From the IMG/VR virus record IMGVR_UViG_3300026118_000005, positions 1-64,000 of that record: a stretch of 64,000 nt of DNA; one strand, given 5' to 3'. The number at the start of each line of letters is the position of its first letter. The first letter of the stretch is position 1. The stretch is from a virus. Below are positions 42,810 through 50,517 of this stretch, piece after piece. The notes below the pieces were generated by a model. It did not search any database. It was not told where the DNA came from and saw only the letters and a list, made by a program, of their open reading frames with translations. The translations under genes and the position numbers were made by a program.

Positions 42810-43259
42810 ATGATGACTGACGACGAGATTCGGGAGCTGGTGCGCGTGGTGTTGCAGGCGTCCACGGTTGAGATGCATCGAGGGTGCTTTCGGGAATCGA
42901 CTGAGATGGTCCGAGCGGTTGAGGCCGTTCGCGGGTGGCAGGCGCGGAAGGAGGCGGCGAGTCGAGACACCTGGTTATCGGACGTTGAGCGACTCCAGGC
43001 CGCGATGGATGAGGCGACAGCCAAGCGGCTGGAGATCCGGCAAGAGTGCGAGAGGAAGTGGAATCCATGGCGAACTCCATGCTCCTCGGAGGCTGGTGAG
43101 CCAGAACGTCCCAAGACCGACCTGATGGACGAGCAGGAGCGAGCGGCGATGGTTAGAGCCAGTTTGGCGCAGGACCAGTTTGCCGTGGCTGGCGCGACTT
43201 GGGCCAAGCATCGGGACGAGATCGTGCTCAAGGCGTGGACGAGTGACTCTCAAACTTGA
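42810..43259 (+). CDS. Hypothetical protein
   Basis: 149 residues. Helical and charged throughout (DDEIRELVRVVLQASTVEMH). Starts at ATG 42810 or 42813 with weak SD. High Arg/Glu content and GC suggest a different origin than the neighbours. It lies between the two IS-like repeat blocks. No motif. Confidence 0.5.
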   Translation: MMTDDEIRELVRVVLQASTVEMHRGCFRESTEMVRAVEAVRGWQARKEAASRDTWLSDVERLQAAMDEATAKRLEIRQECERKWNPWRTPCSSEAGEPERPKTDLMDEQERAAMVRASLAQDQFAVAGATWAKHRDEIVLKAWTSDSQT

Positions 43260-43576
43260 GAACGTCCTGTGACGCTGGCGGATGTCACGCTCGGCGTCAC
43301 ACTGGCTGGATTGTGGCGCATCGGACATCCTTTGTGCGAAATCGGACATTGATTGAACATTTTGCCTCGGAGTGCTTCCTGATACTGACCTCCCCCTGAG
43401 GTACGAGGTATGCTCGCGGTGCGGAGCCTGGGTGAGCAAGTAGGCGTTGGGTGCGGCGCTCAACTCCACGACCTCCGCAAGAACGAGCCCTGTACACGCT
43501 TCGAGGCTTGTCCGCACTTCTGACCCTCGTCGTGCATTCAAACGCCTCCTAGCCCACCCAGAACGCCAGCAAACGG
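43260..43576. other. Gene-free stretch with IS-like repeats
   Basis: Holds ATCGGACAT and TGTGCGAAATCGGACATT near 43319-43351, in the same orientation as the block at 41686. Two GTGACGCTGG/TGTCACGCTC-type short repeats lie near 43269-43300. No gene seen. Confidence 0.4.
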
Positions 43577-44167
43577 CTACTCATCAGCCGAGGACAACGC
43601 GTCGAAGTCGAATTCGGACACTGGCGCGGACTCAATCACCCGGCCTGTAACAGCTCGCTCGCTCGGTGTAACAGCCTGGGAATCGCCTTTGAGGCTGATG
43701 AAGTGCACCGACGCAGTAGCTTTCGCCTCCTTCGTGTCCAGGCCGGCCACCTTGTAGCCTACGTTGACGGCTGCCTGCATGTCGCGCCAGTTCCGAATGT
43801 CCGGCAAACCCTCCTCTGTAACAGTTACAAGCTTCTCCCTCACCTTTTCAGCAAGAAGCACCGGTATTTCCTCACGAAACCTGCCAATTTGGTCGGTGGA
43901 AGCCTGGATTCCGGCGTGTCTGGAGTCCTTTGTTACAACTGTTACACGGCCTTGTTTTATGGCCTTTGCAGCGGCTTCAGCTTTTACAGTGCGAGGGACG
44001 GCCCAGCCTTCTCTGTGGGATCGGACGCGGAAGGATGTGGAGAGGCGTTTAACCTCTTCGGGGTCATCTGGGTTACTGGCGTAGCGTTTGGCGAGTTCGG
44101 TCCAGCCTACGCCTTGGATAGCAGCTTGCTCGACTGCGGCCCAATCAATGTCCAATGCGGCTGGCAT
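43577..44167 (-). CDS. Probable DNA-binding protein
   Basis: 196 residues. N-terminal LDIDWAAVEQAAIQGVGWTE then LAKRYASNP looks like a helix-turn-helix as in terminase small subunits or regulators. The rest is helical with no enzymatic motif. ATG 44167, directly after a gene end. A 42-bp, about 70%-identical copy of its 5' end lies at 44750-44795. Confidence 0.55.
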   Translation of the reverse strand: MPAALDIDWAAVEQAAIQGVGWTELAKRYASNPDDPEEVKRLSTSFRVRSHREGWAVPRTVKAEAAAKAIKQGRVTVVTKDSRHAGIQASTDQIGRFREEIPVLLAEKVREKLVTVTEEGLPDIRNWRDMQAAVNVGYKVAGLDTKEAKATASVHFISLKGDSQAVTPSERAVTGRVIESAPVSEFDFDALSSADE

Positions 44168-44458
44168 TTAGGAAGCGGCGGCAGGGATGACGCGCGACCA
44201 AGGGGAGACGCAGTTGGCTATAGCGCCGAGACCTAGGCTGGCGATCTTGATTCCCTCTGGGGTGCCGGTTTTGTCGTTAGCGTGGTAGTTGCGGAGGGCT
44301 GTAACGGCTTCTTCGAGCGAGGGTGCGAGGATAACGAGGCGTTGGTCGTAGATGTAGCCGAGAGGTTTGTTGTGGCGCGTGATCTCTGGGCATTTGAGGT
44401 CGTAGGAGAGTTGCCACGCTTCGATAGGGCGGAAAGTGGGATCGGTGAGTGTGCTCAT
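44168..44458 (-). CDS. Hypothetical protein
   Basis: 96 residues, mixed, starting MSTLTDPTFRPIEAWQLSYD. No motif. Adjacent to the previous gene with no gap. Confidence 0.5.
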   Translation of the reverse strand: MSTLTDPTFRPIEAWQLSYDLKCPEITRHNKPLGYIYDQRLVILAPSLEEAVTALRNYHANDKTGTPEGIKIASLGLGAIANCVSPWSRVIPAAAS

Positions 44459-44503
44459 GGGGTTACAGCCTGCTTGATTGAATTGAGCGATGTCAGCGGC
44501 GGT

Positions 44504-44719
44504 TCATGCGTTGGATGGCGTGGCGTGCGTTGCAATCCACTCCTTGCTGAGCCATTCGGGGAATGTTTCTCCGTCCGGTTGGTGAAGCAAGTAGGGCCGA
44601 TCAGGCGAGGCTTGGGAAGCCTGGGACATGATGTGGAACATTTTGACGGTTCCATCGGGGCTGCGCACTGGGGTGAGGGACCAGACTGGGCGTTCTTCGG
44701 TGGGTTGATTTGAGTTCAT
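44504..44719 (-). CDS. Hypothetical small protein
   Basis: 71 residues, MNSNQPTEERPVWSLTPVRS. Beta-rich; no motif. It lies just beyond the partial duplicate at 44750-44795. Confidence 0.45.
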   Translation of the reverse strand: MNSNQPTEERPVWSLTPVRSPDGTVKMFHIMSQASQASPDRPYLLHQPDGETFPEWLSKEWIATHATPSNA

Positions 44720-44749
44720 GAGTTTGTGCGTGGTATGGTGAGAGTTGCG

Positions 44750-44795
44750 GAGCCTTTTCGATGGCTACCCAATCGATGTCGAGAGCGCAGGGCAT
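44750..44795 (-). pseudogene. 5' remnant copy of the 43577-44167 gene
   Basis: Reads MPCALDIDWVAIEKA, matching MPAALDIDWAAVEQA at 10 of 15 residues and about 70% in DNA, then the similarity stops. ATG shares a base with the stop of the 110-residue gene upstream, so it may still be translated as a short peptide. Evidence for a past duplication or recombination. Confidence 0.6.
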
Positions 44796-45127
44796 TAGGC
44801 GAAAGTGTTGAGTTGGCGAAGGATGGGTGCGCCGTCTTTGCTGATTAGCAGGACTTTACTTTCGACTGCATTGAATGCGTGTCTAAGTTCGGCGGTGGAG
44901 GGGAGTGGTCGGAGCTTACGCTTGGTATCGGCGATGACCTTGCGGGATCGAGCGAGACCAACGAGGGAGGGTTTAACTTTGCGCAAATATCGGTCAGCGC
45001 GGATGGCATTTCCGTTCTTAATGGCCTCGCAATAGCTTTCGATGGCGCAAAGTAGGGAGCTTTTTAACTCTCGTTCGGCCTTGGCTGCGCAGGCCAGGAT
45101 TTGGGTGTGCTGTTGGCGAGCGGTCAT
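44795..45127 (-). CDS. Hypothetical helical protein
   Basis: 110 residues from MTARQQHTQILACAAKAERE; ATGA overlap with the gene before. Mostly helical, positive. No motif. Confidence 0.55.
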   Translation of the reverse strand: MTARQQHTQILACAAKAERELKSSLLCAIESYCEAIKNGNAIRADRYLRKVKPSLVGLARSRKVIADTKRKLRPLPSTAELRHAFNAVESKVLLISKDGAPILRQLNTFA

Positions 45128-45273
45128 TTGCAGGGGTAGGGAGGCAGCACGCGGTAACGCATCCGATACCAGCGGCCATGGGCGCGCCACTCGGAAGGCT
45201 TTTGGGATGCTTTGGCGAGCGGGGCGACAGCGAGAGCCAGGAGGGCTGTGAGGAAGGATCGGCGGTGTTTCAT
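45124..45273 (-). CDS. Micro exported protein with Tat-type signal
   Basis: 49 residues. MKHRRSFLTALLALAVAPLA then KAS: R-R-S-F-L followed by a hydrophobic helix and an A-x-A site is close to the Tat consensus (S-R-R-x-F-L-K). Only about 26 residues would remain after cleavage. Coupled by ATGA to the next two genes. Confidence 0.5.
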   Translation of the reverse strand: MKHRRSFLTALLALAVAPLAKASQKPSEWRAHGRWYRMRYRVLPPYPCK

Positions 45274-45647
45274 GCTTTCACGAGTCTTTCTCTGACGGAA
45301 GGGTGGAGGAAGCGAGGGTTGTAGATCGTGCGTGGAGTGATCCACTTGAAAGGCTGCGAGGCGTCCTGTTTCAGGTAATCCACTTGAATGCTGAGCACGG
45401 TCCATCGTGAGGCTGGGAAATGGCCTTCGTTGCCATCGCGGTAATGCATCGTCAAATGGTCCTCAGGGTCGATGTAGATGCGTTCGATGTCGGTGGCGAA
45501 CATAATCCAGTTGGCTTCATTCCACAGGAACACCTGATGGCATTGGGGAACGTCTATCTGGCGAATCTGAGGGGCTGCACTCGGCGGAACTGCCAGCGCA
45601 GTGACAGGCGCGGCTATCGTGGCTTGGAGGATGTGGCGGCGGTTCAT
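45270..45647 (-). CDS. Exported protein with Tat-type signal
   Basis: 125 residues. MNRRHILQATIAAPVTALAV: N-R-R-H-I-L-Q then a hydrophobic stretch. The mature part is beta-rich, with W and acidic residues (YIDPEDHLTMHYRDG). It is one of three adjacent genes with this kind of N terminus. Function unknown. Confidence 0.5.
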   Translation of the reverse strand: MNRRHILQATIAAPVTALAVPPSAAPQIRQIDVPQCHQVFLWNEANWIMFATDIERIYIDPEDHLTMHYRDGNEGHFPASRWTVLSIQVDYLKQDASQPFKWITPRTIYNPRFLHPSVRERLVKA

Positions 45648-45850
45648 GCGTTCGCTCTTTCGTATCCGTGGAATGTCGAAGGCTGTGCACCATCAGCGAT
45701 AAGCTGGCGGTAAATGTCGTCTAGCAGTGCCTGCGTTAGACGTGATGCTGGCATGACTGGTGCGGCAACCGGCGCAATCCTGACCTGCAAGTCTAGGCAG
45801 AGTCCCGCGATGAAGCAACCGAGGGAGGAGATGAGGGAGCGGCGGGTCAT
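45644..45850 (-). CDS. Micro exported-type protein with capsid-like segment
   Basis: 68 residues. MTRRSLISSLGCFIAGLCL is a Tat- or lipoprotein-like start. Residues 34-55 (PASRLTQALLDDIYRQLIAD and onward) match capsid residues 170-191 at 15 of 22 positions, and the DNA is similar. The C-terminal tail is unrelated. Coupled by TAATG and ATGA to its neighbours. Confidence 0.5.
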   Translation of the reverse strand: MTRRSLISSLGCFIAGLCLDLQVRIAPVAAPVMPASRLTQALLDDIYRQLIADGAQPSTFHGYERANA

Positions 45851-46098
45851 TACGTCCTCCCGAGATAGCGATGATTGCCTTTGCCGTCGCGAATGAGTTG
45901 AGCCTTGCGCATGTATCCCTGAGCGGTCGAACTCTCCCACCGTTGCAGGTGCAGTCTTTCTCCATCCAGTCGCTTGCGGTCTTGGTATACGCGAAGACGC
46001 GCGATACGCTGGCGTTCGGTTTTTGGCACTAGTCGTAACGACCGTGGATTATCCCGAGGGGACAACATGCCCAAAGAAAAGATCGACCCCCAGCTCAC
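45850..46098 (-). CDS. Hypothetical basic protein
   Basis: 82 residues from a GTG (46098) that overlaps the previous stop as GTGA; an ATG at 46068 is possible. Arg/Lys-rich, helical; likely nucleic-acid binding. A GGAGG site for the next gene lies inside its end. Confidence 0.5.
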   Translation of the reverse strand: MSWGSIFSLGMLSPRDNPRSLRLVPKTERQRIARLRVYQDRKRLDGERLHLQRWESSTAQGYMRKAQLIRDGKGNHRYLGRT

Positions 46099-46370
46099 TT
46101 CGTTACCTCCTGCGCGACTTTGCTGAGCTTTGCCCTGCGCTTGGGGCTGTAGGCACTCACGTGGGTTCTGGCGGCGTCTGCGGCCTTCTCCAGGGCTTCC
46201 GATTGATCGACCGGCAGTTTCTTGGGCCTGCCAAGCTTCCCGCTGGCCTGAGCCTTCTTCCAGTTCTCGCGTGCTGCGGCTGACTTAGCCTCTGACTTGA
46301 TGCCAGCGATACGGCGGCAGTGGTCCGCGAGTGTGACGGGAGGCAATGGAGCCTCGGGAAGTGCTTTCAT
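46095..46370 (-). CDS. Hypothetical basic protein
   Basis: 91 residues with a helical, Lys/Ala-rich core (KSEAKSAAARENWKKAQASG) containing a GRPKK motif that resembles an AT-hook. Coupled to the next gene by GTGA. Confidence 0.5.
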   Translation of the reverse strand: MKALPEAPLPPVTLADHCRRIAGIKSEAKSAAARENWKKAQASGKLGRPKKLPVDQSEALEKAADAARTHVSAYSPKRRAKLSKVAQEVTK

Positions 46371-46401
46371 GTGTACGAGTGTGGCGGTATTCTTGCGGGA
46401 G

Positions 46402-46704
46402 TCAAGCCATTACTCTGGCGATGGCTTGGATGGAAGCATTGGCCGCCTTGTTCCGCGATTCCTTGGCGCTGGCTTCGCTGTTGGGATGGAAGAACGCTTC
46501 TGGCTTGAGTCCATCCTTTTTCAGGTGACCCAGCTTTCCGGCTTTCACTCCATCCATCAGGGCGCGACGAGTCTCCATCTGCATCTTGGCCTCGACGAGG
46601 CGCACTCCCATCATGCGCACAACTTCGACGTTTGCCTGTGCGGCGCTCATTCCGTTGTCCATGAGTCCGCGAGCCGTTTCGATTGCAGTTTGTTGTCCAG
46701 TCAT
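46402..46704 (-). CDS. Hypothetical protein
   Basis: 100 residues, helical (MTGQQTAIETARGLMDNGMS). First gene of the minus-strand early block, divergent from the plus gene at 46854. No motif. Confidence 0.55.
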   Translation of the reverse strand: MTGQQTAIETARGLMDNGMSAAQANVEVVRMMGVRLVEAKMQMETRRALMDGVKAGKLGHLKKDGLKPEAFFHPNSEASAKESRNKAANASIQAIARVMA

Positions 46705-46818
46705 GGCGCATGAATACTAGCTTGATGGTATTACGCAACAAGAAAGTGCATCTTCCCCTCAAATCGTGGGAGAAGACGCCAAGCTGAAAAATGGTTGATC
46801 TTTTTTCGCTTCACACGC

Positions 46819-46847
46819 TTGACACATAACGAACACGCTGGTATTAT
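46819..46847 (+). promoter_or_regulatory. Consensus sigma70 promoter, leaderless
   Basis: TTGACA (46819-46824), 17-bp spacer, TATTAT (46842-46847): a near-perfect promoter. ATG of the first gene is at 46854, where transcription should begin, so the message is probably leaderless. An octamer GAAAGTGC lies upstream at 46742. Confidence 0.8.
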
Positions 46848-46853
46848 CGGGAC

Positions 46854-47060
46854 ATGAAAGCAATGCAATCACTCAACCCGTTTCCAAAAAACAGTGTGGC
46901 CGCGAAAGCGTATGCCCGCTTCAACCATGTATCCGCCGCCGTGGAATTCGTTCGCATCGTTGATGAAAACGGCATTCCTAGGCATCATCTCAGTTCCGCT
47001 GAACAGGCCGAAGTGAACGCCGCTGAACGGTACATCAAGGATCAAAATCCATTTGGCTAA
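46854..47060 (+). CDS. Hypothetical protein
   Basis: 68 residues, MKAMQSLNPFPKNSVAAKAY; helical with an acidic loop. Begins right at the predicted transcript start. First gene of a three-gene early unit; unknown function, possibly a host takeover protein. Confidence 0.6.
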   Translation: MKAMQSLNPFPKNSVAAKAYARFNHVSAAVEFVRIVDENGIPRHHLSSAEQAEVNAAERYIKDQNPFG

Positions 47061-47115
47061 CCCCCTCCGAAGGGGCGCGGCTTCCCAACGCGCGAACTCT
47101 AACTGACTCACGAAT

Positions 47116-47367
47116 ATGACTCCTATCATCATCCTGGCAGAAAACGAAGAAGGCACCAGTGAACCTGTCGCTATTTGCACCCGCGAAGAATCGGAACAAC
47201 TCATCCGCGAGGATTACGACCGCCGCCTGAAGCTTGTGGACGCCGAAGAGTCTCCCCTTTGTCCATTTCAGTATACGCTTTGGGAACAAGGTCGCTTCGG
47301 ATACGAACTCGTTCAGACCACCCTAGCGGAGAATGTCTATGACATCCTTAACCAAAACTCCAACTAA
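47116..47367 (+). CDS. Hypothetical protein
   Basis: 83 residues, acidic (IIILAENEEGTSEPVAICTR). No motif. Preceded by TAACTGACTC, which recurs before the next gene. Confidence 0.55.
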   Translation: MTPIIILAENEEGTSEPVAICTREESEQLIREDYDRRLKLVDAEESPLCPFQYTLWEQGRFGYELVQTTLAENVYDILNQNSN

Positions 47368-47375
47368 CTGACTCT

Positions 47376-47648
47376 ATGCAACTAGAACAACAATGGCGTC
47401 ACCGCTCAGACGCGGATGACTTGGCTGACGGCGAAGATGTGCTAGGACTACTCAAGGACGGTACGCGCATTCTGGTTTGCGTGACTCGGGGTCACTGGTG
47501 CTACTCGGCTGGAGGGATGAAGTGCACTGTGCTTTCAATGTGGCATCCCTTGCCGCGAAATCCTGATGGCTGGGAACCTCTCAACCATCCAGAATGCTCC
47601 ATATGCCGGCGGAGACACGGGAGCGAGATTGTTCACGCGTGCGAGTGA
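47376..47648 (+). CDS. Hypothetical Cys-containing protein
   Basis: 90 residues: LLKDGTRILVCVTRGHWC, then CSICRRRHG near the end. A CxxC knuckle suggests metal binding. Last gene before the terminator. Confidence 0.55.
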   Translation: MQLEQQWRHRSDADDLADGEDVLGLLKDGTRILVCVTRGHWCYSAGGMKCTVLSMWHPLPRNPDGWEPLNHPECSICRRRHGSEIVHACE

Positions 47649-47674
47649 ACCTTTAGGCAATTCCTGACAGTTGG

Positions 47675-47701
47675 GGGCGTGGGGCAACTCACGCCCTTTT
47701 T
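47675..47701 (+). terminator. Intrinsic terminator
   Basis: GGGCGT (47675-47680) pairs with ACGCCC (47691-47696) around a 10-base loop, then TTTTT (47697-47701). It ends the plus unit and lies at the end of the convergent minus gene, so it separates them. Confidence 0.8.
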
Positions 47702-47901
47702 CATGTGATCCTCTCAAGCGCCTCCAGTCGCTCTTGATATTCGGCCTTGCGAGCCTCCAGGTTGATGATGCGTTGACGGAGTGCAGCTTTCGCGCTTTCG
47801 ATGTCTCTTTTGGTCGGCTTCATCGCGGCTAACTCCTTTACGGTTAGAGTACATCCGCAGCGCAGGCGAGAACGTGCGCAGGCTTTTTCGAGTTGAGTCA
47901 T
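47701..47901 (-). CDS. Hypothetical coiled-coil protein
   Basis: 66 residues. N-terminal LEKACARSRLRCGCTLTVKE, then heptads. Overlaps the next gene by ATGA. Role unknown. Confidence 0.55.
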   Translation of the reverse strand: MTQLEKACARSRLRCGCTLTVKELAAMKPTKRDIESAKAALRQRIINLEARKAEYQERLEALERIT

Positions 47902-48275
47902 GGGATCAATTTACCATTCAATGGAGCGAAAGGCACATCGTCCTCTGCTAGTTCGGAGCCTGAAACATCGCTCGGCGTCGGATACCTCGCCGGCTCTTTG
48001 CGCGGAGCGGAGCGAGGGGGTGCGGATTGGCGGGTCGGCGGGGCGGTCGAGCCCTTTCGCTCAAGTGGCTTCCCGTTTCCGATGTAGATACCCTTCGTTC
48101 CCGCTTCCCGTTCTTCGCGGGGCGGAGAGAGCTTCAAGGCATGGGTATTGCCGTACTCGTCAACGGAATCGTTCTCGAAAAGAACGCAGTCGATGTACTT
48201 GCCTTTCTTGCCTTGGAAGATCCACTCCCGAGGTATTTTGCTTACGTCGATTTTGATGGCAAGGTGTGTGCTCAT
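47898..48275 (-). CDS. Putative single-stranded DNA-binding protein
   Basis: 125 residues. IDVSKIPREWIFQGKKGKY, IDCVLFEN and a G-N-T-H-A-L-K-L stretch form a short beta-barrel-like core. A flexible Pro/Arg linker leads to an EDDVPF motif at 111-116, much like the acidic tip of bacterial SSB tails. Near DnaB and the recombination genes. Fold call is tentative. Confidence 0.55.
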   Translation of the reverse strand: MSTHLAIKIDVSKIPREWIFQGKKGKYIDCVLFENDSVDEYGNTHALKLSPPREEREAGTKGIYIGNGKPLERKGSTAPPTRQSAPPRSAPRKEPARYPTPSDVSGSELAEDDVPFAPLNGKLIP

Positions 48276-48285
48276 TGCGTGTTTA

Positions 48286-48459
48286 TTAAATGATTCCTCT
48301 CTTCTTCGCCCATTCGATCATAGACGGCAGGATGGTGTCAGCCGTTGGTTTGGCAGGTTCTTCGACGGTCTCTTTGGCATCTGGGTCAATCGTTACCAAG
48401 ACTTGCTTGAATACCAAAAGACCGCCGCCGTTTGCCTTAAGTTTCTCTTCTCGTGTCAT
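48286..48459 (-). CDS. Small hypothetical protein
   Basis: 57 residues from MTREEKLKANGGGLLVFKQV; a GAAAGGA site lies before ATG 48459, stop TAA 48288-48286. Acidic centre and basic C terminus. Found by reading the gap between neighbours. Unknown. Confidence 0.55.
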   Translation of the reverse strand: MTREEKLKANGGGLLVFKQVLVTIDPDAKETVEEPAKPTADTILPSMIEWAKKRGII

Positions 48460-48510
48460 GCTTCGTCCTTTCTCTTAGCCCATCGTTTCTTCGCCAGTTC
48501 GCTCTTGCTG

Positions 48511-48864
48511 CTAGCGTTCGTCAATACGTTCTTTCCAGCTTTTATGCACCACCACGCCTCTCTTCTCCATTATGGCCACATATCGGTCGCGGTATTCTTG
48601 AACCTCAGAGGCGTGCTCATGGAGATTCCCAAACACGAAGCAATGGCACTTCTCTGCCGCCATGATGTCCGCTCGAAGTTGAACACAGTCCAAACACGTC
48701 TTGTTACAGTCCGCGCGCCCATCCCAAATACCATCATATCGCTCGTAGAATTCTCCTGGCTCAATCCAGCCACGGCACTCGCAACATTTGTGCCTCTTTC
48801 TAGCCTTCGGTCTAGTTTCGTGGAATACGCTTGGGCTTTCCGCATAATCACAGTCGCAACTCAT
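48511..48864 (-). CDS. Zinc-binding conserved-type phage protein
   Basis: 117 residues with KRHKCCECRGWIEPGEFYER then CNKTCLDC and a further Cys pair. The R-K-x-H-K-C-x-x-C-x-x-x-I-x-x-G-E-x-Y pattern is common to phage proteins of unknown role. Likely two-Zn fold. Confidence 0.65.
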   Translation of the reverse strand: MSCDCDYAESPSVFHETRPKARKRHKCCECRGWIEPGEFYERYDGIWDGRADCNKTCLDCVQLRADIMAAEKCHCFVFGNLHEHASEVQEYRDRYVAIMEKRGVVVHKSWKERIDER

Positions 48865-48886
48865 AGTCCTGATCCTTTCTGTAGTT

Positions 48887-49123
48887 TCACTCTCTGGCTC
48901 CTCGGTGGTTGGTTTGCATGGCTAGTTCTGGCGCACGTTGAGCCTGTAGCCATTCGTGCATCTGACGCGAGTATCGTTCTCGCCATCCTGGGAACTGGCG
49001 GTCGCGCTCGTCGTTGTGCTGGGCGATCAATTCTTGAATCTCGCTCATGCTCTTTCCTTCGCCGAGCGCTTTCGCAATCGCATCGGTCGTTCGCTCGCGG
49101 TTCGGGTAGGTTGGGTGAGTCAT
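48887..49123 (-). CDS. Hypothetical protein
   Basis: 78 residues, helical and charged (DAIAKALGEGKSMSEIQELI). Overlaps the helicase start by ATGA. Possibly a helicase partner, by position. Confidence 0.55.
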   Translation of the reverse strand: MTHPTYPNRERTTDAIAKALGEGKSMSEIQELIAQHNDERDRQFPGWRERYSRQMHEWLQAQRAPELAMQTNHRGARE

Positions 49124-50517
49124 GAATCGTGGTCCTTTCTGGCTTTAGTCTTGGATTTATCTTGCGTTGGTTGCGGATCTTCTTCCTGGTCATCGCTTGG
49201 CCATGGATCGAAACGGCATGCCTGCTTGCGGAATAGATGATTCTTTGCCTCGGTCGGTCCGTTGCGCTGCTTCGCTAGATCGAACCGAACACTCCAAAGG
49301 CCAGCGTCATTAGGTTGCCTCGCGGGCTTGGATAGCAGCAACGCCACGTCTGCGTCTTGCTCTATCCCTCCGCACCACTCGAAATCGGAGAGGCGAGGAT
49401 GCCGGTTGTTCTTCTCGCAATCGCGGTTGAGTTGCGCGCAAATCAGCCAAGGAATTTCCAACTCCTTCACGCCGTCCACGCACGCCTTCGAGTTCTCGCG
49501 GTGGAGTTCGCTCCCGTTGCTATTCTTTCGCGCGTTAGGAGGTTCAGCCATGCGTTGCAGGAAGTCCACGCATATCAGCGCCACGCCGTGATCGCGCTTC
49601 CACCTGCGGGCTTTGGCGCGAAGCGTGGAATGGTTCATGCCTGAACGGTCGTCGCAGTAGATCTCCGCCTTTTTGAGCTTCTTGGCCCCATCATTCAGCG
49701 CCCGTTGCTCTTCCTTGTTGATCGTGCCGCCAAAAAGCCGGTTGAGGGGAATGCTGGTCGCGAGTGAGAGTAGGCGCTTGTTGATCGCCTCGCGGGACAT
49801 TTCCAGTGAGAAGAATCCAACGGGAATGCCTCGCTTGATTGCGACTTCCTCAATGATTTGCAGAATGAACGTGGTTTTGCCAACAGACGGGCGAGCGCCG
49901 ATGTACCACGCCTCGGGGCGTAAACCGTGCACCATGTTGTCTAGCCATCCGAATCCCGTGGGAATGCCGGACATCTCCGAACCCGTCTCCATGCGCTCCA
50001 TGATCTCTCGAAGCGTGCCGTCGATGTAGTGCCGCATCAGGTCCGGTTTCGTGCGATCCTTGGGGCGGATAGCCAGCATGCGGGATTCAATGGCGTCCAA
50101 TAGCTTCAGCGGCTCGGCAGAGTGCTCGACATCGTAGGCGTTTTGAATGTTCTCGGTGGACGCGCTGATGATCCCGCGCAGCAACGCCTTGTCCTCCATG
50201 ATGGCGACGAAATAGGGGTAGTGCGCCTGGGTGGGAGGGAACTGGCTCAACTCCGCGACGGCATGCGGTCCGCCAGCCTTGTCGATGGTCTGCCGGTCCA
50301 GCAGGTATTGCATCAGGGCTACGGCGTCCACTGGCTTAGCCGCGCTTCGCAGAGCAACAATGGCCTCGAATACGTGCCGATGGGCGGGATGGTAAAACGC
50401 TGGGCCTAGCCCTCGTTCCATCGCATCGTCGATCAGTTCTGCGCGCCACAGGAGACACGCTAGGACGGTCTTCTCCGCCTCCTCGCTGAATGGCTGGGAT
50501 CGTTGCAGATCGCTCAT
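49120..50517 (-). CDS. dnaB: Replicative DNA helicase, DnaB type
   Basis: 465 residues from MSDLQRSQPFSEEAEKTVLA; the start is fixed by the overlap with the upstream gene. N-terminal all-helical domain to about 105, linker, then the RecA-like motor with Walker A GARPSVGKT (207-215), VALICVDFLQRM as Walker B and a QLNRDCEK arginine/sensor block. It unwinds the fork with the initiator below it. Confidence 0.9.
   Translation of the reverse strand: MSDLQRSQPFSEEAEKTVLACLLWRAELIDDAMERGLGPAFYHPAHRHVFEAIVALRSAAKPVDAVALMQYLLDRQTIDKAGGPHAVAELSQFPPTQAHYPYFVAIMEDKALLRGIISASTENIQNAYDVEHSAEPLKLLDAIESRMLAIRPKDRTKPDLMRHYIDGTLREIMERMETGSEMSGIPTGFGWLDNMVHGLRPEAWYIGARPSVGKTTFILQIIEEVAIKRGIPVGFFSLEMSREAINKRLLSLATSIPLNRLFGGTINKEEQRALNDGAKKLKKAEIYCDDRSGMNHSTLRAKARRWKRDHGVALICVDFLQRMAEPPNARKNSNGSELHRENSKACVDGVKELEIPWLICAQLNRDCEKNNRHPRLSDFEWCGGIEQDADVALLLSKPARQPNDAGLWSVRFDLAKQRNGPTEAKNHLFRKQACRFDPWPSDDQEEDPQPTQDKSKTKARKDHDS

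Noticed and set aside
41686-43351. Intact insertion sequence
   Set aside because: No transposase, and the repeat blocks are not inverted relative to each other.
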